From Motacilla alba alba (Eukaryota; Chordata; Aves; Passeriformes; Motacillidae): DNA of 64,000 nt. Each line of letters starts with the position of its first letter. The stretch's first letter is position 1. The notes below the pieces were generated by a model. That model saw only the letters and a program-made list of their open reading frames with translations, had not been told where the DNA came from and searched no databases. The stretch covers positions 57,845,666 to 57,909,665 of the forward strand of contig NC_052018.1 of assembly GCF_015832195.1 (NCBI RefSeq). The letters are read 5' to 3'. Both the position numbers and the translations under genes were made by a program. This document shows positions 41,101-53,100 of this stretch, in pieces.

Positions 41101-44100
41101 AGAGCTCCGTTAACAGGGGTTTCAAAAACCATTATCTAAAGCTACGTTTTCTTACTCAGGATCAGAACTCTGATATGTTTTCTTTTCATCCTGCGCTGCC
41201 CTCTCTATGAGCCCAATTAAAATAATGTGGTTTGGGGAAAAGGTTAAGATTATGTCTTTAGATGTTCCTGGAAGAAAAGTGCAGATGCTAAGGGTTCCAA
41301 GTATTTTTATTTACAGATGTTTTGTTTTTTCCTCAGAAATGAAGTAATCTATGGTATATACAATATAAAAGAAAAATACTGTGATTTCTCTGAAAATATG
41401 CTAACTTTAAATTGTTGTTTTGTTGGAGTTTTTTAGTTTTCAGGCAACAAACTATATGTATTATTGTGTGCCGGGTATTTTAACAGAAAATAATTACCAA
41501 AAATAGTTCTTTCTCTTTGAAAACAGAAAGTATGTTTGTTTACCTATCTGATCTTATCATCTAATTGGATTAGCTTTAAAGAAAAGTTCAAGAATTCATG
41601 TCTAGGGATGTAAATTTGTTTCTAAACCATTTTTAAGCATGTTAATGAGATTGCAAATAATGCTGGGTTATGTATGGCCAGTATGATTTGTTAATGGGAA
41701 GAGTGGTGTTTTGGCAAATAGCCAAAGTGCTTTTGAAGGTCGGCTGCTGACAATATTTGAAAGTGTTCAAATGCTGCTCTCTGGTTCTATAAAATAATAC
41801 ATTAAAAGAAAAGATTAATATCCAAAATGGTATCTGAGGGTCAGTTTAATGCTCTGACCTTGTAATTTAATTTTTGCAGTTTTATAAAGCTGCTGTTTAA
41901 TTCATTTGATTTGATTGAGGAAACAGATTAGATTACTGCAATAAGAGAAAATGTAGGTTACAGCCTTTTTTAAATATTGGGTGGCCTACCTGTCTTTTAC
42001 ATGGTGGGCCTATTTTTTGGTCCTTCTATTGATGGCTTTCTATGCAGACAGCTTTATTGAAGCTGACAGTCTCAAGCTCTTCAACTGTGCTACCTGCAGG
42101 AATAAGGCACATGCTTCTAAAATATTTTCAGCTTGGCACTGGCTGCAAGCCCTGAGTGGGAATGAAGCTTTAGGGACAAGCAGATGCTTTACATGCATGA
42201 GGACACAGTATCTTTGTGCTGCCTCCATCTACAGCATCTCAAACAGAGCTCCCAAGAGACTGAGTAACAGCTTCATAAATCAAGGATTGCAGGTTCAGCC
42301 TGTCCAGAAGCCAATTTCGAATTCAGTGTACGTTTTGGGGTTCTTCACTGCACAAGGAGCAAGAAAGCGCAAAAATGTGGGGGAGGGCTAAAGGATGATA
42401 GAGTAGCTAAGATGACAAGATGATGGGCAATTATGAAGAGGAATTGAAAAAAAAATTAATAATTTATAATCTGCAGTAAGGAGGCACAACTAATAATGTA
42501 GAAATATTTCAGAAATGGTAATGGGTAGTTTGCAATGGCAATTCTGTTGCCCTGATTACACGAATTGTGATTAAGTGGATAAATTCTCCATAGGCATTAA
42601 AGAATTGATTTAGACATGAGCAGTTGCAAGGATTTGTTGTGTAAACCAGCAGAATTATGGTTTGGTTTGATTTTGGTTTTGACTGCATTTTTACTTGGGA
42701 ATTCCATGTAGGAAGATGGGATTTGTTGGTGTGTGACCTTAGTACCTTCTCTCTCCTCAGTTTGTAATTCTTTCAATAAGATAAATTACACATGACATCA
42801 TATCATTTAACAGAAACAGTTGTTTTCCACAGCAATTTGAACCAGTGGAGTTCTTTCTCCTTATCCAAAAATTATAGGGAAAACAGGAGATACATATTAA
42901 TAAGCTTGTTACAGATCATCAATCTTACACTTTGAGTACAGGTTCAAATACCAGTTTTGTATATAATGTTTAAAAAATGCAGGTGATTACAACCAAACTA
43001 ACGCCTACCTGCAAAAGGTACTGGAGAGCTTCCATGAAAAACTTCCATGATTTCCAAAGTTGCTTCTGCTGCATTTCTCCATGTATGTGTCTATTGCATG
43101 AAGTGTGTGCAGCACCTTGGGCTTTACCTGCCTGCTTCTTTTACCCTCCGCTGCTCTTCTGTGGCTTATGCTGCACGTTCTCATTACTAGGCATTATTTT
43201 CTGTCTCCTAAAATATTGCTAATGGTACCTGGCGTTCTCTGTCTCTGTGGAACGTCTTTTTGTTTATTGATATCTTAAATTTTGCATATGTTTAATACAC
43301 ACGTATTGCACTCTTTGTGGAATAATTTCCACTCTCCAGCAGAACTCTCTAACAAAGCTCTTGGGGTGGTCTTGTAGAGTAATTTACAGCCTCTGCATCA
43401 GATGATTCACTAGGCTGTTTTTACATCAAGACAAACTGCTCATGCAGGGGATTAATACTCTTCTTCCGGGGGATACATAACAGGAGATGCCCTTTCCCAT
43501 GAATTTTGAGAAGATGTAGTTGTGCTGTCAATAGTGTTGTTGGTGTCCTCTCCCAGGCCAGTCATGCAAGGAAGGCGTTCTGTCTCCTAGCAAAGACTTA
43601 AGTGGGACGAAAAAAAACCCCAAAACCTGTTTGTCCTTCCGGAAGAGGGGTGCACTACATAGGTACACAGAAAAGACAGTGCCTAAGTCATGGGCAAAAT
43701 CTTTATCGCAGTATGCAAGTGCTCCCCGGCTTGTAGAAGGGCAGAGTGGAGAATGCTTCTGCGAGTGAGTGCCCGGTGCCGAGTCGGGGGAGTTCTGTCC
43801 CGGCGGCTGCCCGGGGCGAATGGCTTCACGCACCGCGGGGCGGGCTCACACGGCGCTGATGGATGACTCCGTGCCTGGCGTGCCTCGGCTGGTCGCGCAA
43901 GTGACAGGAGCATTGATCATCGCGGTTCAGCGGCCCTTTGTTGTGTGGCATTCGCCGCGGCCTCGGCCGCCGCCACTCCTGTGCTGTCGGTGCGCCGATG
44001 CTTTTGTTCTGTGTCGAGGGCGAGGAGCGGCGCGGGCGGCTGGCAGTGGTTTCCTGGGCTGCCCCCTCTGCCAGCCATGCCCGTCTGAAGGCGAGCGAGG

Positions 44101-47100
44101 GCACCCACAGCCCAGCGTGTGCTGGGAGGTGCTGCTTCAATGGATTTTGTCTCGGAGTTGTGATACGTTCTGATGGTAGCTTGTCTGGCTGCAAAATTTC
44201 TCTGTTCATCACTACCTGTGTCATCACTCATTGCCCGGTTGTTTCTGCTGCCCTTCAGAAAGTACGTCTTCTTCCAGGGCACGTGCTGAAATGGTGGTTT
44301 GCCTCAAGAAGAAGGTTCTTTGCATCCCTTAATTTCTTTTTCACAAAACAGTACAGTATTGGTGCTAAAGCATGTTTTGCTTCATGACCTTTTGATGAAA
44401 TGCTTAGAACTTTTCCAGGGAAGAAATTTTCAGGCTCTCTGCCTGCCCCTTGAAGTTAGTGTTTTCCAGATGCTTGTAACATGAATTCTGAAAGCATGTT
44501 CAAAGTCCATTTTCAGTAGCTTTTTTAAGGGGAGTGTAGAAAGACCCAAAACCTGAGAGCTCAACAGAAAGCAGTTTCACTCTGATGAAAGGTGCTTCAG
44601 TCAGCTGGATCTTTTGAAAATGAAAGTAAATAAAAGTCTGGTAGTGAGATATGCATTGAGTAACATGGTTTAAGTGTGATGAAATTTATTTTAAGCCCTT
44701 AGGGAAATACTGTGGGTACCACAAGTTAATGTACTCCTTGCAGAATTGTAAAAGAATAGCCTTAAATGAAGAGCCATCAGTGCTGCTGTTAATTATTCCT
44801 TCCATGCAACTCTAAATAGAGAGGTGGTGAGGTTTTAATTTTGTAATTACCAGAAGACTAATAATTCTTTTGCCAAAGACCGTGGTGATCTTTAAGTATG
44901 TAATGTAATTGCCTTATTCCTGTGCCATTAATTGTGCTCCAAACGTGGTCATCTGTCTTATGAGCAAATGTTACTCTGTTACCTCAAAGAAAACGTGCTA
45001 TGAATGGTGAAAGGATGCAACCTAAAATTCACTGTTCTTTTGTTTGAATTTTTCTGGTTAATGTTGTGACAGAAGGAGGTTACAAAAGGGGGGGAATGTG
45101 TATATTTGGTTAGTGTATTCAGCTATGCATTGCAGTTCATGACAGGGCCCAACACTTAGCCTAAGAGTTACAGATCTTTACATGAGTACAGGACACAGAA
45201 ATTAAGAGAAAGTGACTGTAAAGCCCAGCAGGATTAGCAGAGTGATTCAAAGAAACATGTAGCCCATGAAGCCACATTCAGCTCACTTAGTTTCTATTAG
45301 AATGAATCATTTGTGACTTGTAAGACATCGTCTGTTTTTAATCTCTAGTAATAAATTTAAATAATGAGTTCATTACTATAGTGAGCTGCAAGAAAATGTC
45401 AAATTTTACATTCGAAGTATTGAAAATATGGTTTGATAAGGTGGCTAGGGAAGAATTACATTTTCCACTGCTGAAATGTATCTTCCTTCCTTCCCTTGCT
45501 TCTGCGGCTTGTTTGAACACATTCAGATATTTGTCTGGTTTTACTTCAACTAATGCAAATATAGCCCAGTGGAAAAACTTTTTTTATGCTGTGTTTTTGT
45601 ATGTTTTTGCTTTCTGTTTAGCAAATTGCAAAGTTTACCTTCCAATTAAATGGATGCCAAAAAAGTCTGGGCAGCAGGGACAGAGCAGGAGAGAAAGGTA
45701 GAAGACTTAAGAACAAACAAGAATTACCCTTTCAGCAAGTCATGGTGCTCTTTGGTTCAGCCATGGTGTGAAACCATGCCCTAAATTGGTGGTTTGCAGG
45801 CAGGAATCACTGCAGTTGTACTTCTGCATATTTTCAAGACAGGGAAGCAAGCAGAGCTGTGGAGATATGCTGAGCGTGCTTTCTGTCACACAGTGCTACT
45901 CCTGCCAGCTTCTGGAGTTTTCAGTTTGATTCCCACCCTGAATTTAAAGTCCAGCATACATACATAAACAGGCCTTTAACACCCACAGAAAGGAATTGTA
46001 TCCTTAATTGTCAGAAGATTGAGATTCAAAAGTTTTCTTCACCTGTCTGGCTTGAAGTAAATAAATGAATTTTCTGTACTTCTTTTTTGTCTATAGTCTG
46101 GGAATGATCTGTATGAATCATTGTGCATATTCGTTTGCTTAATCTATGGGATGCTTTTGGAAAGTTAACAGCAATTGATATTAAAAGTGAGTAACTGTGA
46201 GAGGTTATGAGGTAACCTTTAGTTTCCCATTTAAAGCTGCTCTGCATTTCAATGGTAAAATTACTTTCTTATGGAAAAATAAATGTTTCTGAGGAAAAGA
46301 TTGAAATAGCTTGTTATGGAGTCCCAAGGGAACCAGCACTTAAATTAAGTGTATTCCTGGGAGCCAAGTTTCCTATGCAGCCCTTGCTGCCAGCAGGCAG
46401 GAACTGTTAGCTGAGGCCTGAGACTCAGCCAAAGGAGATAATGTCTCCTTTGAAGGAAGGCAGAATGAATTGTCATATCTGCTGGTTCAGTCAAAACCAT
46501 GGATTGGGTGTCAACAATCAGAAACCTCCTGTGCCCTGATGTCAGCAGGGCAAATACCGCCCTGGCATCTTTCTTTAGCAGAAGATGGAAAGTACAGATT
46601 ACATCCAATTAGCTTATGGTCTATTAAACTTAGGGGGAAATATTTTTCCTATTACCTTTTCTTCTAGACTTCACAACAACAACATAAAATTTTAACAACC
46701 AGTGCTAAATATTTTCTTCATGGCATGGAAAATGTTCAGGCTTAACATATTCATGTGTAGTTTTCTGCTGGACTTTGTGTTCAGCAGTGGTAGCAGTGAG
46801 TTCCTGTGTTCCATGACATCTGAGAATGCGTGGAAAGAAAAATGAACAGGAAAACTCCCTCTTTTGGGGAGGGTGGGGAGGGGGAGAAAAAAGTATTTGT
46901 TACATTCCAAAATCAGTCATGAACTTCAGTAATGGAAGTTCACATCAAATAATGGCTAGAGTCAGAATGGACAAACATCTGGTTATTCATCCCTAGCTAT
47001 ACTAACAAAAATCTGATATCCTGTTAGAGAAATCACTGATCATCCTGGTTTATTTTGGCGATAGCGCACCTTGATATTTTTCGCTTTAAAAAGAACATAT

Positions 47101-50100
47101 CAGTACTTTATAGCTAGCATATCTCCAGTTCCAGGTTCACAGTTCATGTGCTTCTGTGACTTTGAGCTCTTCCTTTCCTGATTTACCAGCAGACAGCTGC
47201 ACTAGAACAGATGTGTTTACATGGGGGGAGTAAATGGCAACTTGCAGCTCAGAATTTCCATTTCCTTTTACATTGTTCAGGAATCCAGGCTCACAATTCG
47301 TCCTCAAGCTTCGCCTCATGTGTGTGCATCTGACTTGGCCCTTTATAGTAGAAATGCTTTATTTTGACATTGATTTGTTGATACAAAGGGCTGACTAGGG
47401 AAAAGATACTTTCATTAGAAATTACCCTCAGTACACATCAAGTTCAATTGTGGGTGAAATAGCTTTTTGAAAAATATTCTAAACATCACTTTGTGTAAGG
47501 CTTTTGAGCACTATATCAATGTAAGAGTAATGTGGAACCACTTTATGCAGCTTTAGCAAGATAGATGTATTTTTAGATGGAGAAAAATTAGATTTTGTAT
47601 TAAGAATGATGGTGAAATCTGATTAGCTGCTTAACACACGACACTGTCTATTTAAGCTAAGGTCACATGTAGGTGATTCCCAGATGTCCTTGATAAGGCA
47701 GTAATTACATAAAGAAGGTTATGATAATTATAAACAAGAAACAAAACCGTGAGAGTGATTTGTTCATTTGCCTGAACCCTGAAGTACAATTAAGGACTCT
47801 AGTGAAGAGAGTTTGTTCTGACTTTGCACCACCCAACAGATTGCTCTCTATTGCCCAATTTCACTCCTATGGGCTTCTCCTTCCCCATTTTCCTCTTACC
47901 TAATTTTGATATTTTGGGTTCTTGCTCGTAAAGAAAACTATGGTTTATCGATGATTTTGGTAGCAGGAGTGGGTGAAGTAGATGTCACATAAATGATCTC
48001 TAGAAAGACCTGTGGCCGTTGTGCGTTGTGTTCTGCCTACTGGCTCTTTGACCCAAGATCCCGCAGTTACCCAGATGTGTTAGAATGAGCTGCTTTTGGT
48101 CACACTCATGTGGATATTTAATGAGAACAAATTATTTGACCTTATTTGACCATTTTGATGCAGTTTATTTCTGATACATATGTAAATTAATTGCTAGGTT
48201 TGACCTATAGCCCACTCTTAACATAATGTAATGGTAGTGCACTGCTGATACGTGAAATTTAAATTTTTAATCCTCGTTCCAATGTTCTTTATGATGCTTA
48301 GGCTCTAACACTGAAGCACACGATCAAACAACAGGATTGCGCTTTAGGTTTTGCACTTCATATGACAACACAGTGAGAGTCCAGAGAACTGTACTGACTG
48401 AAAATTGCACCCAGAAGATAATCTTTTAGCACTTCTCCAGCTCATCATTGAGCCTTGTCAGTGCCAGGAGGGGATTCAGAGGGCAAAACAAGGCCTGGGA
48501 CTGTAATAACACTGATCTAGTATATGTTTGCCATGGAGTTGTGTTCTCAGCCTGGAAGTGCAAATACCTGTGTTTTCTCTGAGCTTGCTGAAGGCAAATC
48601 ATTTACCACTTTACTTTCATTAAAACTGCATTGGAACTGTGTTTGTGGCCTAGAAATCAAAGCAAGCAATTAACACCATGCTGGTACCTATTACAAGCCC
48701 CCTACCTGCTTTCAGGGCAGCAGCCCGGGTCGCTGTGATTCATGGAGCTGGGAAATGGTTGCTGGACCGGGCACAGGATAAACAGGCATCTAGGGGGGGA
48801 GCTGAAGCTGGGCAAAAATGTATAGGCAGGTAGCTTGTGTCACAAACTTTTCTTCAGCTGAAGTACAGCAGACCACAGCTACTAAAGCAGATGTTTGTTG
48901 CCCAAAATTTATGTGTATTCACCTGTAATTCTCTTCTATTGAGAAACTATGTATGAGAAATTATTGTCAAAATAAATGGACCTGTGTAGTACTTTAATTT
49001 TCTGTTGTTACATGTAAAGTGATTAGCACGCCACATACTACTTTCTATTTCTGTTGTTACATTTAAAGTGATTAGCTGGTTTATCTCATGATCATTAAGT
49101 GTAGAGTAGTTTGAAACTTCCCATTCGTAGTCTGTGTTTTTCATTGACGCTTTCATTTCAAAGCAGGAAACAATCTGAAAGTAATTCTATTAAGTGTTTC
49201 AGCACAAAGATTTTAAAATATAATAGCTTGGCATGTTATTCTATCTTCTTAATATTCCTTGGAGGAAATAAAATGGAGTAGCAACTTTCATCCAGGCAGC
49301 TTTTCTACTACATCCTGCTTCCTTCCGCACTCTGGAGAAAGCACTGACGTTTGTCTCCCTTTCCTCCACTTCCAGTGAAAAAAATCCCAGTCTCCATGTT
49401 GTAGCACTCACTCTGGTGAACTCTGACACAGTATTTGGGTTCTTTAGGCAAAAGTGAATTTTATCCTCCGTATAAAAAAAGGAAGATTGTAAAGAATATG
49501 GAATATGCACAGCCCTGGCTGCCTGGACTGCCCAAAGGGTGGCTTGCTGTGCGAGCAGTTGCTGTGGAAGGCTGGTATCTCTGCTTTTCTCCCACTGAAA
49601 GACAGACTTGCAATCCCCCCTTTCTCAGAGGGAAGCTGACCCTTGAAAAGGCTTGGCATGAAATGGATTAACTCCCTGGAAACTTTGTTTGGAAATGTTA
49701 GGAGACTGCTATGTATATATGCTGGCAATCTCTGTAAGAGACAAATTATTTTCCCACCCTCTCAAGCACTTGGTAGTTTATCTGTTGTTTATATTAAAGA
49801 TTGATCGTGGTTATATATTCCTAATTCAGGGTTCCCATTAATCACCCTATGCCACATAAGAGACTGGAGAAGAAGAATGAGGGTTACTGGAAAGCAGAAA
49901 TGTGATCCCTGGCTCTGCTTTTAATGTGACTTATCCTGGCATTAGCTCTGCTCCTATGAATTACTGCATTTGTGTAAACATCTTTTTTTTTTTTTTCCCA
50001 TGTTTGGTGTGTCTGTTTTTCTCAGGGCTATTTAGAAAAAGATGATATAGTTATTAGAATGATTGAGGAGAACGTTAATCATGACACTTGCCATGTTACT

Positions 50101-53100
50101 ATTTCAAGAGGTCCCTGCTTCCCCCAGCAGGCCCTCCCCCTTGTTTGCTACTACTTGCTTCCTCTCCCAGCCCCAGCAGCCATTTCCTCCCTAGAGCAGA
50201 TCCAGGCAATTGTTTCAGCCTGTGTGAAATGAAGAAGAGGTGGAAAAGGACCAGTGGGGTTAGGACAAATGCTCAAAGGCTGGGACTTCCTAAAGTGCAT
50301 CGGCTGCCAACAGTGAGATGCTTTCTGCCACAGCAACAGAGCAGATCTGTATGTCCCTCTCCTTGACCCTGCTGAAGGTTGCCAGTCCTGAAATGTTCAA
50401 TCACAGTTTGTGGTTCCTTCCCCTCCTCAGTATGAGAGACAAAACTGCTGGCAAGAGGGAAGGAGAAGGGAATTTACGAGTTTTTACAAGTTGATTTGGG
50501 CTATGAGAACACGTTACCAGCCCTGCTTGGAGTCAGGTCCAGAACCTCTGGAGCAAGCTGTTTTCCTGCCCTGACTTGTCTGCCTGAAAGTCCCTTCACA
50601 TCTTTGAGAGGTGTGCACTGAGCCCAGCTCTTTAATGGTTCTGGTGGGAAATCGTTGCATCAGTAAATTTTCAACCAACACAGGAGATGTAATCCCTTAA
50701 ATTTTTATGTGCTCTGTGCTTGTCTTTGTCTAATATAAAGAAATTACTTGGATTTTAAAAGAAGCACTCAAAATAATTTCTGTTTGACAAATCAGAACAA
50801 ATTCATTCTGAAGAGACTGGTATCCTTTAATACAGATTATCTTCTCTTTATTTGTAGGTCCACTAATCATACTTTGCCAGGTGTATCCTAATTCTGCACA
50901 GATTTTTCTCTTGAGTCATGTTACAGTTGTGTCTGACTTCTTTGGTGCAAAATCCCATTATTAAATTAGTTGATTTAACTGCATATTCAACACTGAGATG
51001 TGGCTGTAACTGCTGGTTTGTGTTCATAACTAACTTTGTGTTTATAACTAACTTTGTGTTTATATCCTCTCCACAAAAGCAAGAGATCACCAGAGGTTCT
51101 GCAAACCTAGGAGAATTTAGGTCTATTAATGGTGATATATGCACATCTTTAGTGAAATCAAAGGAGGAGGAATAATATAGGAAAGTCTAATATCTGAGAA
51201 TTTGCAATCATTTTACACATAATTGCACCAAAAGAGTGATTTTAGAGGACTATGTAATTTTTTAAGTACTTTGATTGAAACTAATTTAGATTGCTTGGTT
51301 TTCCCCCCATGGAATTACCTTTGATGTCATATTGTACATATAAGAATAAGAGAATTAATTTCTGAGTTGAGAATAGGTTTTTAATCAGACTCTGTAATGT
51401 AAATAGACCTCTATTTAAAAGTTCATTCAAAACTGAGTAGTGGTGTGTATTTGAGTGCACTGTATGCTGAAGTAGAAATATCCCCTGGTGTTTAACCAAA
51501 AGCATGTTTAATGTGTGGTTTTGTTTTGTTTTTCTAATGTTTAACAGTGACTGAAGCTGGCTTTGGTGCTGACATTGGGATGGAGAAATTCTTCAACATC
51601 AAATGCAGAGCGTCTGGCTTGGTTCCCAGTGTGGTTGTACTTGTTGCTACAGTGAGGGCTTTGAAGATGCATGGAGGTGGGCCAAATGTAAGTTTTTGCA
51701 CCTTTCTTGGAAAAATCAAATTGTTGCTAATGTTTGAAATAAGTAAAATACCTTGATTTAAGAAATATTTGGGGTAGTCAATGGGGCAGTATTTAGATAA
51801 CCCTTCTGAGATACCTCATTGTATAGATATTATCACTAAAGTTAAAGCTATCTCTAAAATTAAACCACAAATGAAAGATGAGGGACAAAAGAGCTCTGAA
51901 GAAATACTGTATCTTGCAGAGGAAGAGAAGGTTGTTGCATTTTTTAAAAAGCTGCAAGAGATAGATATTCTTTTCCCTGAATTTTGAAACAGCATTTGTA
52001 AGTGCACTGAAGTCATCACAGGCTGGGAAATTTGACAGCCAAGAAGGAATGAGACGAGTTCGAGTTGCAGTATGTGAGTGGAAGTAGAGAACATTGTTAG
52101 TGAAGGTTTTGAGATTTCTTTCACTCCAGTAATGGGTACCCCTTATGTCCTTTTATTTTGCTTCGGTTAATTCCCTCAGGGATGCTGAAGTAACTGATGA
52201 AATTTTGGAAGTGTTTTCTTGGTGTACCAAGAGTCACCAGTGTATCATTTTTTGCTGTCTAAGCCACAGGGAGATTTTACAGATTACTGATGGTATAAAT
52301 GCTCCCCGAATGTGCAGTCAGATCAGACTCTGCTAGCCAAGCAGAGAGACACTTATCTCCTAGGAGCACTTTCATCTGCCCAGCAGCATGCTGGAGAGTG
52401 ATGCTGCCAGGGAAACAGTCATGCTGGGGGAAAATACCAGAGCTGTTTCCACAGCCACAACATTTTAGAAGGCATGGTTTCCCTTACAGCTAATCTTCTT
52501 TAAGAGTTAAAGCTGAGCTACCCTTTTTCAGTCTTTCAGGCTGATGTAATGATATAATTTTCTATCATTTTAGTACACTTCTGATGCATGTTTTCTTTAT
52601 TTTGAATTCTATTTCTCCATCCGTATCAAGGCAAGTGTATTTTCACATGTGTTATCACTCAATCTAGCAAAAATAGGACTTAAATATGTCTTAATAACTG
52701 TCTCTATTTCTGTCTCACTTGTGTCCTTAGAAGTTTAAAGGTTTCATTTGTTTACAAATGTGATGCATTCATCACTGAGGCATGTAGAGTACCAGATACT
52801 TTATCTGGGAGGTTAACTATAAAAAGGACTAATGCTAGAGACAAAAGTAAGTCTGGTGCCTGGGATTGACGTTATGTGCTCCTTGGAGACTCAGTACAGT
52901 ATCCCAGTACCCCCGTGATGCACTTTGCATGTATACCTTTGTGCTTTCCAACAAATTACTTGCATGCAGTTCCTTGCCATGGGCAGTAATTAAAGAACAT
53001 CAAAGATGATGTTCTTCTGTGTTGCTGTTATTTCTTCAGCTGTTGGAAATTGCTGCCTATTGTCTTTGCACTGCTGGTGTGCTGTAACAACATGTAGAAT

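Larger units (their letters stand above)
31419..51547 (+). other. MTHFD1L: MTHFD1L intron i-j, about 20 kb
   Basis: This is the longest intron fully in the window (20,129 bases, phase 1). I recognise no CR1 or certain LTR in it. It holds a CpG island (about 43740-44175), small direct repeats (32240-32280, 39562-39625, 48999-49076, 51017-51064), an AT-rich palindrome (33885-33909) and T runs (33936-33951, 37497-37513, 49983-49996). A GC-richer patch at about 35040-35300 has no identified content. Confidence 0.85.

Noticed and set aside
43769..44387. Open frames of 121-149 codons over the CpG island
   Set aside because: Long frames are expected in GC-rich DNA; products are R/P/A/C-rich with no domain, so the island is described as regulatory instead.
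48999..49076. Direct repeats considered as a CRISPR-like array
   Set aside because: Only two units, in vertebrate intronic DNA; a simple duplication explains them.
51781..51987. K/E-rich 68-codon frame after exon j
   Set aside because: Looks coding by composition but is not part of MTHFD1L, lacks splice sites and matches nothing I know.
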